The notes under the pieces are model-generated. The model made no database searches. It had not been told where the DNA came from and was given only the letters and a program-made list of their open reading frames with translations. A program made the translations under genes and the position numbers. Below, one piece after another: positions 1 through 8,823 of a stretch of DNA of 64,000 nt; position 1 is the stretch's first letter; every line of letters begins with the position of its first letter. The stretch is from NCBI GenBank assembly GCA_963823675.1, contig CAWGMT010000020.1:372001-436000 (forward strand). Reading direction: 5' to 3'. The stretch comes from CAWGMT01 sp963823675 (GTDB lineage Bacteria > Planctomycetota > Planctomycetia > Isosphaerales > Isosphaeraceae).

Positions 1-2558
1 ACGAACTGAGGAGCGATTTCCTTGCTCGGCGCCACGATCGATTCGACCAGGCGTCTCCGGTCGCTCACCGCGGCCTGTGTCGAGAGGTCCGGGCCGGTGC
101 GGCCGCCGCGGCCATCGACCTGATGGCAAAGGTAGCAGCCGGGCCCCTTGGAATGAAAGAAGACGCGCTCGCCGGCAGCGGCGTCAGCCGGGCCATCGAG
201 CCGTGCGAGCCAGGTATCGACGCTGGCTCCAGTAGCACGGCCGAGGTCCGATACGACGGGTATCCGGGCATCAGGCCGCGCGAGCAGATCGAGCAATTCC
301 CGGGATGCGGCATCATCCCGGGCGTCTGATTGGAGCGTCGTACGCTCGTTTGGCGATAACGGCAGCGATCGCAAGCCCCGAAGCGCTTCCCGCCGCAACA
401 CGGGTTGGTCGCATTCCGCCAGCTTCAGGAGCCTCTCACGCTGGCGAGGCGCATCAGGAGCCAGGCCCACGATCGCCTCCGCCCGCAGCGCCAGCGGAAC
501 GCTCTGGTCATCGGCCAACTTGGCGAGAATCGCAAACCGGCCGGCGTGAGGGCTCTGGCACAAGCTGCGCACGGCTTCGACGCGAACGCCCTCGTCCGGC
601 GAGCCCGAGAGCCGCCGCAAGAGATCGGTGGTCAGGGCGGGGTGATCGGGCCGGAGCATTCTCAGCCCACGCCGCAGCACGGCTCTTGGTGTCCCTGGGG
701 CTCTAAGCAGGGCGGCGATGTAGTCTTCGCCGGCGACTTCATCCGTCGGCGTGCGAGCCTTGCCATCGAGCAGCTCCAGAGCGGCCAGGGTCGCTTCGAA
801 CTGGTTCCGGGTCACTCCGCTGGTCGTGAGGCCGGCCAGCAGTGCAGGCCGAAAGGCTTCGAGCCGATGCTCACCCACCCACCGGATCGCCGCCAATCGA
901 ACGAGCGGATCGGTGTCGGTCATGAACCGGGGTAGCAGGCGGCGAGCCGCGGGCCGGTCCGAATCGCGCAGGATCAAGAGCACGCCAAGCCGCCGCGCGG
1001 CCGGAAGCACCGGCGCATCTGCAATTGTCGCCAGCTTGGCGATCGTGAGCGATCGGCTCAATCCCAGGCGCGCCGCCTGCCGGATAAATGGATCCTCGGA
1101 ATCGAGGGCCTTCAAGAGGATGTCTTTCGCCGCCGGATCGGCGAGCCGGCGCAGCGCACCAGCACGAACGAGGGACGAGGGATCGGCGACCGCAATGGCC
1201 ATCAGATCGATGCGCTCTGCTGGCAGGAGCCGGACCGCCAAGGCGCGGACGTCGGCCGATTCGTCCTTGAGGAACTCGGAAGCGGTCTGCGGGCCGCCTG
1301 TGGTCACGATCGTTTTGAGCGCGGCCGCGCGCCGCCTCGGGCGGTCCCCGGCTTCCATCGAACCCGTGACCGATGCTTTACCGCGTGCAGCCGCCCGCCG
1401 ACTGCGCAGCCGCCAGATGCGCCCTTGGCCATGCAGCGTGTAGGACTTGTCAACCCAGTCGCTGACATACAACGAGCCGTCGGGTGCGGTTGCGATGCCG
1501 ACGGGCCGGAAGTCTTCTCCGCCCGCGACAACCGGCTTCATCGTCGCTCGAAACGAGGCCCCCCGCGGTTCCAGCCGATATTGTTCGATGCGATGGTCGC
1601 CCCACGAGGTGACGAGCAGGGTGCCGCGGTAGTCTTCCGGCAACTGATCCGACTCATAGGCGAGCACTCCACACGGTGCTTCACCGGTGCCGGCGACCAT
1701 TCCCAGCGTACCGGGCAGCTCACCGTTCCACGCCGTGAAGGGGTGCAGTCCCTTGCGGCCGTTGCGGAACCGGTAGCCGTAATCGCCGCCATCCACGATG
1801 TGTAAGAGGCGGCATGGAGGGCGCGAGTCGGGGTCGTTATCGACGGCAAAGAGCCGCCCGAAGGCGTCGAACGCTACATGAAAGGGGTTCCAGAACCCGG
1901 TGGCGACCCGCTCGAGCTTGCTTCCATCGGGCCGGCAACGGTAGATATTGCCCCCCTCACCGCCACCGGAAAGCGTGGCCCCGTCGCTGCCCATCAGCCG
2001 GTAGTCGGCCCCCAGGTTCTCACCAAGCCCGAAGTAGACGGTGCCGTCGCAGTCAAACGCAAAGCCTGACAGGCCGTTATGGGGATAATCACCCCGAGTG
2101 TCCAGCCGGACGAAGGGCGCTGGCAGCTTGCCGCCGTCGGTACCGTCGGCCCGGCCGTTGCCGTCGCGGTCCTCGAAGCGGTAAAGAGCGCTCCGACTCG
2201 CGATGAATACCGAGCCGTCCTGGGCGACGGCGACGCTCATCGTCATCCGCGTTCCCTCAACGAAGCTGCCGACGCACTCTGGCTTGCCGTCGTGGTCGCG
2301 GTCCTCGAAGAGACGCACGCGGTCGGCGGGTGGTCCTTGATATCCCGCGGGGCGGAAGTGAGTGTGGCTCTCGACGACCAGGATCCGCCCCTGGCGGTCG
2401 ACGGCAATGCCGGTCGGCGTGACGATCTCGGGCTCGGCCGCGATGCGCTCGAAAATCAACCGTGAGTCGAGCGAGCGCGGCGGTGGGTCAGCCGGGGCGC
2501 CTCCGGCCGCCGGCATTGAGAAAACGATGATCCAGAGACCAGAACCAAGACCGAGCAT
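1..2558 (-). CDS. PVC-type dehydrogenase / HEAT-repeat / heme-binding protein, 3' end outside window
   Basis: Reading leftward from an ATG at 2558 an open frame of about 852 codons runs off the left edge. Residues 1-20 form a hydrophobic leader (MLGLGSGLWIIVF), so the protein is probably exported. The next ~350 residues resemble the PVC membrane-bound dehydrogenase/NHL-propeller domain (DRQGRILVVESHTH, FEDRDHDGKPE, NGLSGFAFD). The middle is Leu/Ala/Arg-rich with HEAT-like helical repeats, and near the edge is a c-type heme motif CYLCH followed by GRGGRTGPDLS, typical of the planctomycete/verrucomicrobial heme-binding domain. The family is thought to oxidise sugars or alcohols in the periplasm; the substrate cannot be told. 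It is divergent from the oxidoreductase starting at 2806. Family assignment is confident, function is inferred. Confidence 0.85.
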   Translation of the reverse strand, partial: MLGLGSGLWIIVFSMPAAGGAPADPPPRSLDSRLIFERIAAEPEIVTPTGIAVDRQGRILVVESHTHFRPAGYQGPPADRVRLFEDRDHDGKPECVGSFVEGTRMTMSVAVAQDGSVFIASRSALYRFEDRDGNGRADGTDGGKLPAPFVRLDTRGDYPHNGLSGFAFDCDGTVYFGLGENLGADYRLMGSDGATLSGGGEGGNIYRCRPDGSKLERVATGFWNPFHVAFDAFGRLFAVDNDPDSRPPCRLLHIVDGGDYGYRFRNGRKGLHPFTAWNGELPGTLGMVAGTGEAPCGVLAYESDQLPEDYRGTLLVTSWGDHRIEQYRLEPRGASFRATMKPVVAGGEDFRPVGIATAPDGSLYVSDWVDKSYTLHGQGRIWRLRSRRAAARGKASVTGSMEAGDRPRRRAAALKTIVTTGGPQTASEFLKDESADVRALAVRLLPAERIDLMAIAVADPSSLVRAGALRRLADPAAKDILLKALDSEDPFIRQAARLGLSRSLTIAKLATIADAPVLPAARRLGVLLILRDSDRPAARRLLPRFMTDTDPLVRLAAIRWVGEHRLEAFRPALLAGLTTSGVTRNQFEATLAALELLDGKARTPTDEVAGEDYIAALLRAPGTPRAVLRRGLRMLRPDHPALTTDLLRRLSGSPDEGVRVEAVRSLCQSPHAGRFAILAKLADDQSVPLALRAEAIVGLAPDAPRQRERLLKLAECDQPVLRREALRGLRSLPLSPNERTTLQSDARDDAASRELLDLLARPDARIPVVSDLGRATGASVDTWLARLDGPADAAAGERVFFHSKGPGCYLCHQVDGRGGRTGPDLSTQAAVSDRRRLVESIVAPSKEIAPQF

Positions 2559-2805
2559 GTCAGTGCGTTCTCCGAGAACCCCATGGCATGGTGGTGCGGC
2601 CGGTACAGCGGCCGTGTTGCGAGCGAAACCGTCGATTCGAGCTGCCAATGGCTCATCCAGGCGCGCAGCTCATGCGTGCCCCAGTATAACCGCACGCGCC
2701 ACGGCGGGCCAAGGAACAAGGGCCAGGCCGTTTCGCCCCGGCTCATGCATTGCTATGATGACCTCGAACGTCATCGCAGGCCAATCATGCTCGGGGAGAT
2801 CAATC

Positions 2806-4131
2806 ATGGAACTCGGACGCGGAAACTTGTCTCGACGCGGATTTCTCGATCGCTCGCTGGCGGCCTTGACGATCGCCGGACTACCTGGCTGGTACGCCCG
2901 AGAGGTCCTGGCTGAGTATCAGGACCGGGATGCGGCTGGCGAAAAAGTCAAGAAGGCAGGTCCGAACGACCGGATCGTGATGGCGGCCATCGGCATTGGA
3001 GGCCAGGGGGTCGGCGACATGAACTGGGCCAAGGGCAAGCCCGGCGTCAAGTTCGTCGCCGTCTGCGACCTGGATGGCAGCCGCCGCAAGAAAGCCGCCA
3101 AGGAGGTCGGCAACGATTGTCACGAATACAAGGATTTCCGCGAGCTGCTCGACAAGGAGCGGCCTGATGCGGTCACGATCGGCACCGTCGACCACTGGCA
3201 CGCGCTGACATCGATCGCCGCGATGAAGGCCGGCTGCGACGTTTACTGTGAGAAGCCCTTGTCGCTGACCATCGAGGAAGGCAAGGCGATGGTCGCGGCG
3301 GCACGCAAGTACGACCGCATCTTCCAGACCGGCAGCCAGCAGCGGTCCGATGCGCGTTACCGCCTGGCGTGCGAGCTGGTCCGCAACGGCCGCGTCGGCA
3401 GGGTGCACACCGTCGAGGCGCGCATCGGCGACAATCCCATCGGCGGCCCGTTTCCCGAGGCTAAAGTTCCCCAAGGTCTCGACTGGGACTTCTGGAAAGG
3501 CCCGACCGCCGATGTTCCCTACGTCAAGGAACGATGCCATTACGAGTTTCGCTGGTGGTACGAGTATTCCGGAGGCAAGTTGACCGATTGGGGCGCCCAT
3601 CACAACGACATCGCCCAGTGGGGCCTGGGAATGGACGGCTACGGGCCGATCAGCGTGACCGGCACGGGCGTGGAGCCTTCACACAAGCGCAATTGCTACA
3701 ACTGCCACCCCCACTTCGCCGTCACCTACACCTACCCCACCGGCGCTCACCTGGTCACCACCAGTGATGGCGAAAACGGCAATCGCTTCGTCGGCGACGG
3801 GGGATGGATCTTCGTCAACCGCGAGCGAATCGAAGCCAGTGATCCCAAGCTCTTGAAGGAGCCGTTGCCCGGGGACGCCGCGCGGCTCTACGTTTCCAAC
3901 GACCACATGGGCAACTTCATCGACGGCATCAGAACGCGGAAGCGACCGATTTGCGACGTCGAGATCGGCTATCGTTCGGTCACGGTCTGTCACTTGGGCG
4001 CGATCGCGCTTCGGCTGGGCATCCCGCTCGATTGGGACCCCGGCGCCGAACGATTCGTCGGCCCCCGCGCTGACAAGGGAAATGCCATGCTCGCGCGTGA
4101 GATGCGATCGCCGTGGCGGTTGGAGGTTTGA
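2806..4131 (+). CDS. Gfo/Idh/MocA family oxidoreductase, Tat-type leader
   Basis: The start at 2806 is chosen because GGGGAG lies 8 bases upstream and the protein then begins with a twin-arginine leader (LSRRGFLDRSLAALTIAG). The mature part has the NAD(P)-binding Rossmann fold (MAAIGIGGQGVGDMNW, then VAVCDLD), the DHWHAL motif and the family hallmark CEKPLSLT around residue 150, followed by the usual C-terminal dimerisation/substrate domain (WWYEYSGGKLTDWGAHHNDIAQWGLG). It is 441 residues, normal for the exported planctomycete branch. Members act as NAD(P)-dependent dehydrogenases or related enzymes on sugars, inositols and glycosides; the substrate here is unknown. A longer in-frame extension upstream (from 2362) is rejected because it lies inside the divergent gene. 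Confidence 0.9.
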   Translation: MELGRGNLSRRGFLDRSLAALTIAGLPGWYAREVLAEYQDRDAAGEKVKKAGPNDRIVMAAIGIGGQGVGDMNWAKGKPGVKFVAVCDLDGSRRKKAAKEVGNDCHEYKDFRELLDKERPDAVTIGTVDHWHALTSIAAMKAGCDVYCEKPLSLTIEEGKAMVAAARKYDRIFQTGSQQRSDARYRLACELVRNGRVGRVHTVEARIGDNPIGGPFPEAKVPQGLDWDFWKGPTADVPYVKERCHYEFRWWYEYSGGKLTDWGAHHNDIAQWGLGMDGYGPISVTGTGVEPSHKRNCYNCHPHFAVTYTYPTGAHLVTTSDGENGNRFVGDGGWIFVNRERIEASDPKLLKEPLPGDAARLYVSNDHMGNFIDGIRTRKRPICDVEIGYRSVTVCHLGAIALRLGIPLDWDPGAERFVGPRADKGNAMLAREMRSPWRLEV

Positions 4132-4202
4132 TTCGGCCAGCGATTCACCGCCCAGCGCGAATGCAATTCCTCTCAGGTCGTTACCATGATGGAATCGTAA
4201 TG

Positions 4203-4232
4203 TCCCCATGCGGGCGCTGGCGCCATTGGGGA
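4203..4232. terminator. Possible bidirectional terminator hairpin
   Basis: TCCCCA at 4203-4208 pairs with TGGGGA at 4227-4232, with a second GGCGC/GCGCC pairing inside. It lies between two convergent genes ending at 4131 and 4270. There is no T-run on either side, so this is only a plausible terminator. Confidence 0.3.
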
Positions 4233-4269
4233 GAGGATCGCGACCCAGAGCGGCCGCAGTCGATGCATC

Positions 4270-5709
4270 TCACGCGCCGGCGGCGTCGAGACCACTTCGC
4301 TTCGCTCCCTGACCGTCAACGGTCTTCTCGGGATTGACCAGGCTCCAAAAGACCATCCCGACCAAGGCGACGACCACGTAGACGTAGAGCGCCGGGTCCC
4401 ATTGAGCGCGGCCGCTAAAGCCCAGGCTCTTGAGCCGATCGGCCGAGCTGCCGAAGAAGATTGGCGACGCAATCCCGCCAACGGCTCCCATCATGTTCAT
4501 CAGCCCGAACAAGGCCCCCAGATGGCGCCCGCTAACCTGAGTCGCCGAGGCCCACCAGGCGGGAACCTGGAGTTGAACCCCGAAGCACGCCAGCGCCACG
4601 AAGATTGACGCAACCAGCGTCGATTCCGTCCAGATGCTTGCCAGAATGCCCAGGGCCGCCAGTCCCGCACCGAAAACCGCCTGTCCGGTGCGGCCCCAGC
4701 GGCGGTTGCCGGTTCTGGCAACGAGCCAGTCGGTGAGCCAGCCGCCGAAAAAGCACCCGAAGGCACCCGTGCCGAGGACCAGGCTGGATAGCCAGCTCGA
4801 CTGATTCGGCGTCGCCCCACGCGCGGCCTGAAGATACTTGGGATACCAGGAAATCAACAAATAATAGATGCCCGTCATCGTGACCATCGCGCCTCCCAGC
4901 AGCCAGATGTTGGCGCAGCGCAGCACGCGGTCCCATGGGATCGGTCCGTGACGTTCGGCATCGGCGATGATATCGGGTGCAAGTGTTTCTTCGTCGAGGG
5001 CCGCGTGCTCCCCTTGCTTGCCTCCCCCACTGATGAACCGGCGCTCGGCCTCATTCGTGGCACGATGCTCGGCCGGATCGTCGCGGAACCAGAGGTAGAA
5101 TGAAACGGCCCAGAGAATTCCGAGCAGGCCGAAGAATGCAAATGACCAGCGCCATCCGAACAGGTTGATCAACCCCTGCGCGGCAACTGGTGCAACAGCT
5201 CCGCCCAGCATCATCGCCGTCGTAACGATTCCCTGCGCCCGCCCGCGCCACGATTCGGGAAACCAGGCTCGCAAGACGCGGGCCGAATTGGGCAGTGCCC
5301 CAGCCTCGCCCGCGCCGAACAAGAATCGAACAGCCAGGAGCATGCCCAGCCCGGTTGCCACCCCCGTCAAGGCCGTGAAGACCGACCACCAGACCACGAT
5401 CCGCGCCAGCACGCCCCGCGAGCCGTAACGGTCGCCCCACCGACCCGCCGGCACTTCAAAGAGCGCATACGACAAGGTGAATGCCGGGATCACAAACCCC
5501 CATCCGGTCTCCGAGATTCCGAGATCCCTTTGAATAGCGGGGGCGGCCTGAGCGATGCACACGCGATCGAGATAAAGCACAAAGGTCATCGCCGCCAGGA
5601 AGGCGAGCACCCGGTAGCGGACCCACGTCGGCCGGTCACTGGCGTCATGAGCCGGCGGCGCATCGGGATGGGGCAGGGGGGTCGAGGCCAGTGAGCGAGC
5701 GTCACTCAT
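4270..5709 (-). CDS. MFS transporter, anion:cation symporter (ACS/hexuronate-like) family
   Basis: A 479-residue integral membrane protein with about twelve hydrophobic segments. After a cytoplasmic N-terminus, helix 1 (YRVLAFLAAMTFVLYLDRVCI) contains the LDR signature of ACS-type permeases, and the loop between helices 2 and 3 reads GRWGDRYGSRG, the classic MFS motif. The family imports hexuronates, glucarate, galactonate or other organic anions with a cation. The start at 5709 (MSDARSL) is preferred over a start 26 codons upstream because the extension looks non-coding and a GGAG lies 11 bases before this ATG. It follows the oxidoreductase at 5790-6812 by 80 bases on the same strand, suggesting uptake and first oxidation of one substrate in an operon. 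Confidence 0.88.
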   Translation of the reverse strand: MSDARSLASTPLPHPDAPPAHDASDRPTWVRYRVLAFLAAMTFVLYLDRVCIAQAAPAIQRDLGISETGWGFVIPAFTLSYALFEVPAGRWGDRYGSRGVLARIVVWWSVFTALTGVATGLGMLLAVRFLFGAGEAGALPNSARVLRAWFPESWRGRAQGIVTTAMMLGGAVAPVAAQGLINLFGWRWSFAFFGLLGILWAVSFYLWFRDDPAEHRATNEAERRFISGGGKQGEHAALDEETLAPDIIADAERHGPIPWDRVLRCANIWLLGGAMVTMTGIYYLLISWYPKYLQAARGATPNQSSWLSSLVLGTGAFGCFFGGWLTDWLVARTGNRRWGRTGQAVFGAGLAALGILASIWTESTLVASIFVALACFGVQLQVPAWWASATQVSGRHLGALFGLMNMMGAVGGIASPIFFGSSADRLKSLGFSGRAQWDPALYVYVVVALVGMVFWSLVNPEKTVDGQGAKRSGLDAAGA

Positions 5710-5789
5710 AAGACTTCGGGCTCCGGGGCCAGTACGTTGAAATGGGGTCGAGGTATAGCGAGGCGAGAATGCGGATGTCGATGCCACGC

Positions 5790-6812
5790 TTACCTGGCCA
5801 GCGACGCCCTGGCCCTGGCCATCACGCTTTCAATCGTCACCGGCTTGCCCCCTTGCCGCTTGCTCTCGTCGGCGGCTTCCATGAAGGCGAAGATTTCCAT
5901 CGTCTCCTCCGCGGCGACGGGGGCTTTCCCTGTTTTGAAGAACTTGACGATCTCGACCACCAGCGGTTCATACCCGGCGAAGTTGCCCGCGGGGGCGATC
6001 CCCTTGGAGCCAAAGACCGTCGCGCCGTAGCCGCCATGACCTTGACGCAACCCTCGAAACGTCCCGATACGCCCGCCCGTCCAGACGCCGACGACCAGCT
6101 CGGTTCCGTCGGTCTGAGTACGAGCTACCGTCTGGCAGCCGGTGCCCATGATCGTGTAAAGCGCCTCGACGCCGTGGACACCGTACCAGTAAAGGTCGGG
6201 ATGATGCTCTTCGAGATGGCAGGGGCCAAACGCGTCGCAGCCGAGAACTTCGCCGATCTTCGGACTGTGGCGCATTGCCGCGATGCCCGGGCTGAATCGC
6301 AGCGACGAGCTCGAGAAACACGGTGTTTTCGTCTCGCGCGCCAGATCAAAAATCGCGATTGCGTCGGCAAGCGTCCCGGCAACGGGCTTGTCGATGAATA
6401 CCGGCTTGTGCGCCGCGAAGACCGGCCGCGCCTGTTCCCGGTGCGGCCGGCCGTCCACGCTCTCCAGCAGCACGACGTCAACCTGTGAGAGAAGCTCGCC
6501 GATCGAGCCGGCGATGGCGACCCCGAACTTCTCGCGCATTTCCTGCGTATAGCCCTCCACGCGATCACGGCTCGAACGAATGTCCGGGCTTCCTCCTGGA
6601 TAAGCCGCCACGACGCGGACGCCGGCCAGCTCCGGCCTGGGATCAGGCGCGTTCAGGAGCTGGGTGAATGCAATGGCATGCGAGGTGTCAAGGCCGATGA
6701 TTCCGGCTCGAAGGCCCACGGGCGGGCTAGCATTTGCTTGCTCGCCCGCCACTGCCAGCTCAAGCGACAGGACCATCCAGGCCATGACAACGACGCCAGC
6801 GAGCTCCAGCAT
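5790..6812 (-). CDS. Gfo/Idh/MocA-like oxidoreductase with signal peptide
   Basis: About 340 residues from an ATG at 6812; a second ATG at 6785 is also possible, and the upstream extension to 7040 looks non-coding. The N-terminus is a signal peptide (ELAGVVVMAWMVLSLELAVAG). The Rossmann part begins GLRAGIIGLDTSHAIAF and includes a DVVLLESVDGRPH segment and FIDKPVAGT, in which DKP replaces the usual EKP. The C-terminal half reads HPDLYWYGVHGVEALYTIMG. This is a distinct, exported branch of the family common in planctomycetes. It is transcribed just ahead of the ACS transporter, so the two probably serve the same sugar-acid or glycoside pathway. Substrate unknown. Confidence 0.82.
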   Translation of the reverse strand: MLELAGVVVMAWMVLSLELAVAGEQANASPPVGLRAGIIGLDTSHAIAFTQLLNAPDPRPELAGVRVVAAYPGGSPDIRSSRDRVEGYTQEMREKFGVAIAGSIGELLSQVDVVLLESVDGRPHREQARPVFAAHKPVFIDKPVAGTLADAIAIFDLARETKTPCFSSSSLRFSPGIAAMRHSPKIGEVLGCDAFGPCHLEEHHPDLYWYGVHGVEALYTIMGTGCQTVARTQTDGTELVVGVWTGGRIGTFRGLRQGHGGYGATVFGSKGIAPAGNFAGYEPLVVEIVKFFKTGKAPVAAEETMEIFAFMEAADESKRQGGKPVTIESVMARARASLAR

Positions 6813-7087
6813 CCGGAACAACACGGCAAGGTCCTCGTAGTCCGTGGGGAATACTCCCGAAAATGAGGGACTGTCTCGTGCACCACGCGCATGACCATCA
6901 TCGGCCTTGCACGAAGTCAATGCAACGCCCTCATTTCCTGGTGGCGTGGCCGCTGGTCTGGCACTAGGATGGAATCGTCGTCGATCCGCGCCGGTTACGA
7001 CCGGATCGAGCAGGGCCGATCCCTGGAATTCCGAGGGCAACCGGAGCCGGCCGAGATCCTCAAACCTCTGGCGAACAAGGCGCGCTG

Positions 7088-8810
7088 ATGACGGTCTTCT
7101 TGGGAGCGATCGCCACGCTGGTCACGGCCATGGGCTTGATTCACGCCGCGATCGCCACCGGCACGGCTTCGGCCTCCCCACCCATCGAGAAAGATCCGTG
7201 CTGTGCCGTCAATCACTGCACCAGTTCGGCGTTACCGTCAGATGAGCGGCCGCCCATAACGCTCGCAGACTATGCCCGGTCCGCCCGCAATAGCGCCGGC
7301 GACCCAGCGCGCGGCCGGGCCCTGTTTGCCGACCTCAAGCGCGTGGCCTGCGTCCGATGCCATCGCGTTCGCGGTCAGGGGGGCGAGGTCGGCCCTGACC
7401 TGTCGGACATCGGCGGTAAGTACGACCGTGAACAGCTCATCGAGTCGGTGCTCGAGCCCTCGCGCCAGATCGTCGAAGGTTATCGGCCCGTCGCCGTCGC
7501 CACGACCAACGGCCGCGTGGTCACCGGCATTGTCCGCGAGGAAGTGGCTGATAAGCTTCTGCTGGTCAACATCGACGGCAAGCGCCTGAGCGTCCGTAAG
7601 CAGGAAGTCGTCGAGCGCAAGACAATGGACATATCGTTGATGCCCGACGGCTTCTTCCAGGGCCTTTCATTGAAGGAGTTCTCCGACCTGATCGCCTACC
7701 TGGCGAGCCTGCGGGCCGCCGGCCAGGGCACTCCGGGGAGCGGAGTCGTCGGTCCCGTTGCTTTGCCCAGAGGGTTCACGCGCGCTTCGGTCGCCTCCGG
7801 AATCACCGGCGCGACCGCGATGGATGTTGCCCCGGACGGCCGCGTCCTGGTGTGCGAGCAGACTGGAGCGCTTCGGGTCGTGAAAGATGGGGCCATGCTT
7901 CCGAGGCCATTCGTCCGGGTCGTGGTCGACAGCGAGTGGGAGCGCGGCTTGATCGGCGTCGCGCTCGACCCGGACTTCGCTCGTAACGGCTTCGTCTATC
8001 TCTGCTATATCGCGGCCAGTCCGTATATCCATCACCGCGTCAGCCGGTTCCAGGCGCGCGGCGACGTGGCGGAGCCCGCCAGCGAGCGCGTGCTCTTCGA
8101 GGGCGACGATCAGGCGAAACTCGGCGGCCACACTCCGGCAGGCCACCAGGGGGGCGCAATCCACTTCGGCGCGGACGGAAAGCTCTATATCGCGATTGGC
8201 GATCAGACCGCCGGTGCGCCTTCCCAGCGGCTGGACACGTTTCAGGGCAAGCTGCTCCGGCTCAACCCGGATGGCTCCATTCCCACCGACAACCCGTTTT
8301 TCGACGCCGCCAAGGGCAAATACCGGGCGATCTGGGCACTCGGGCTGCGGAACCCCTTCACGTTTGCCGTTCAGCCAGTTACCGGCCGCATCTTCATCAA
8401 CGACGTTGGAGAGGCCCGCTGGGAAGAGATCGACGAGGGGTTCGCGGGCGCTAATTATGGCTGGCCATTAGCCGAGGGCCCGTCGACGAATCCCCACTTC
8501 CGCGCCGATCCACTCGTACCCGGTCGCCTCGATCTCCGGCGGCGCCTTTTGCCCTGTCGGCAAGTCGGTCAACTTCCCGCCAACATACCAGGGCCGCTAT
8601 TTCTTCGCCGACTTCGTCAAAGGGTGGGTCAAGGTGCTCGATCCCGAGCATCCAGAGCACATCGAGACCTTCGCAACCGGCTTCGCCCGGCCCGTCGACC
8701 TCAAATTTGGGCCCGACGGCAGCCTTTATGTCTTGCTACGCGATGCGTGGGTCAAGGACCGGAGCTTCCGCCCGGGAACAGGGTCGCTTCAGAAGATCGT
8801 GCACAGGTAG
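7088..8810 (+). CDS. Cytochrome c / PQQ-type sugar dehydrogenase fusion, frameshift near 8505
   Basis: From ATG 7088 the protein begins with a signal peptide and then has a heme domain first: RGRALFADLKRVACVRCHRVRG (heme motif CVRCH near residue 95) with GPDLSDIGGKYDR, typical of the PVC heme-binding domain. From about residue 225 a glucose/sorbosone dehydrogenase propeller follows (GLIGVALDPDF, GGHTPAGHQGGAIHFG, IWALGLRNPFTFA, NYGWPLAEG). Around 8501-8506 the frame moves by +1; downstream the family sequence continues as ISGGAFCPVGKSVNFP and ends in VHR at the stop 8808-8810. The shift sits in CGCGCC and is probably a sequencing or assembly indel. Likely a periplasmic sugar dehydrogenase passing electrons to its own heme. 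It ends 13 bases from the convergent peptidase gene. Confidence 0.85.
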
Positions 8811-8823
8811 GATCGAACCTGCC

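Noticed and set aside
2362..2805. N-terminal extension of the first Gfo/Idh/MocA protein
   Set aside because: It overlaps the divergent gene and lacks a ribosome site, whereas ATG 2806 has one and starts a Tat signal.
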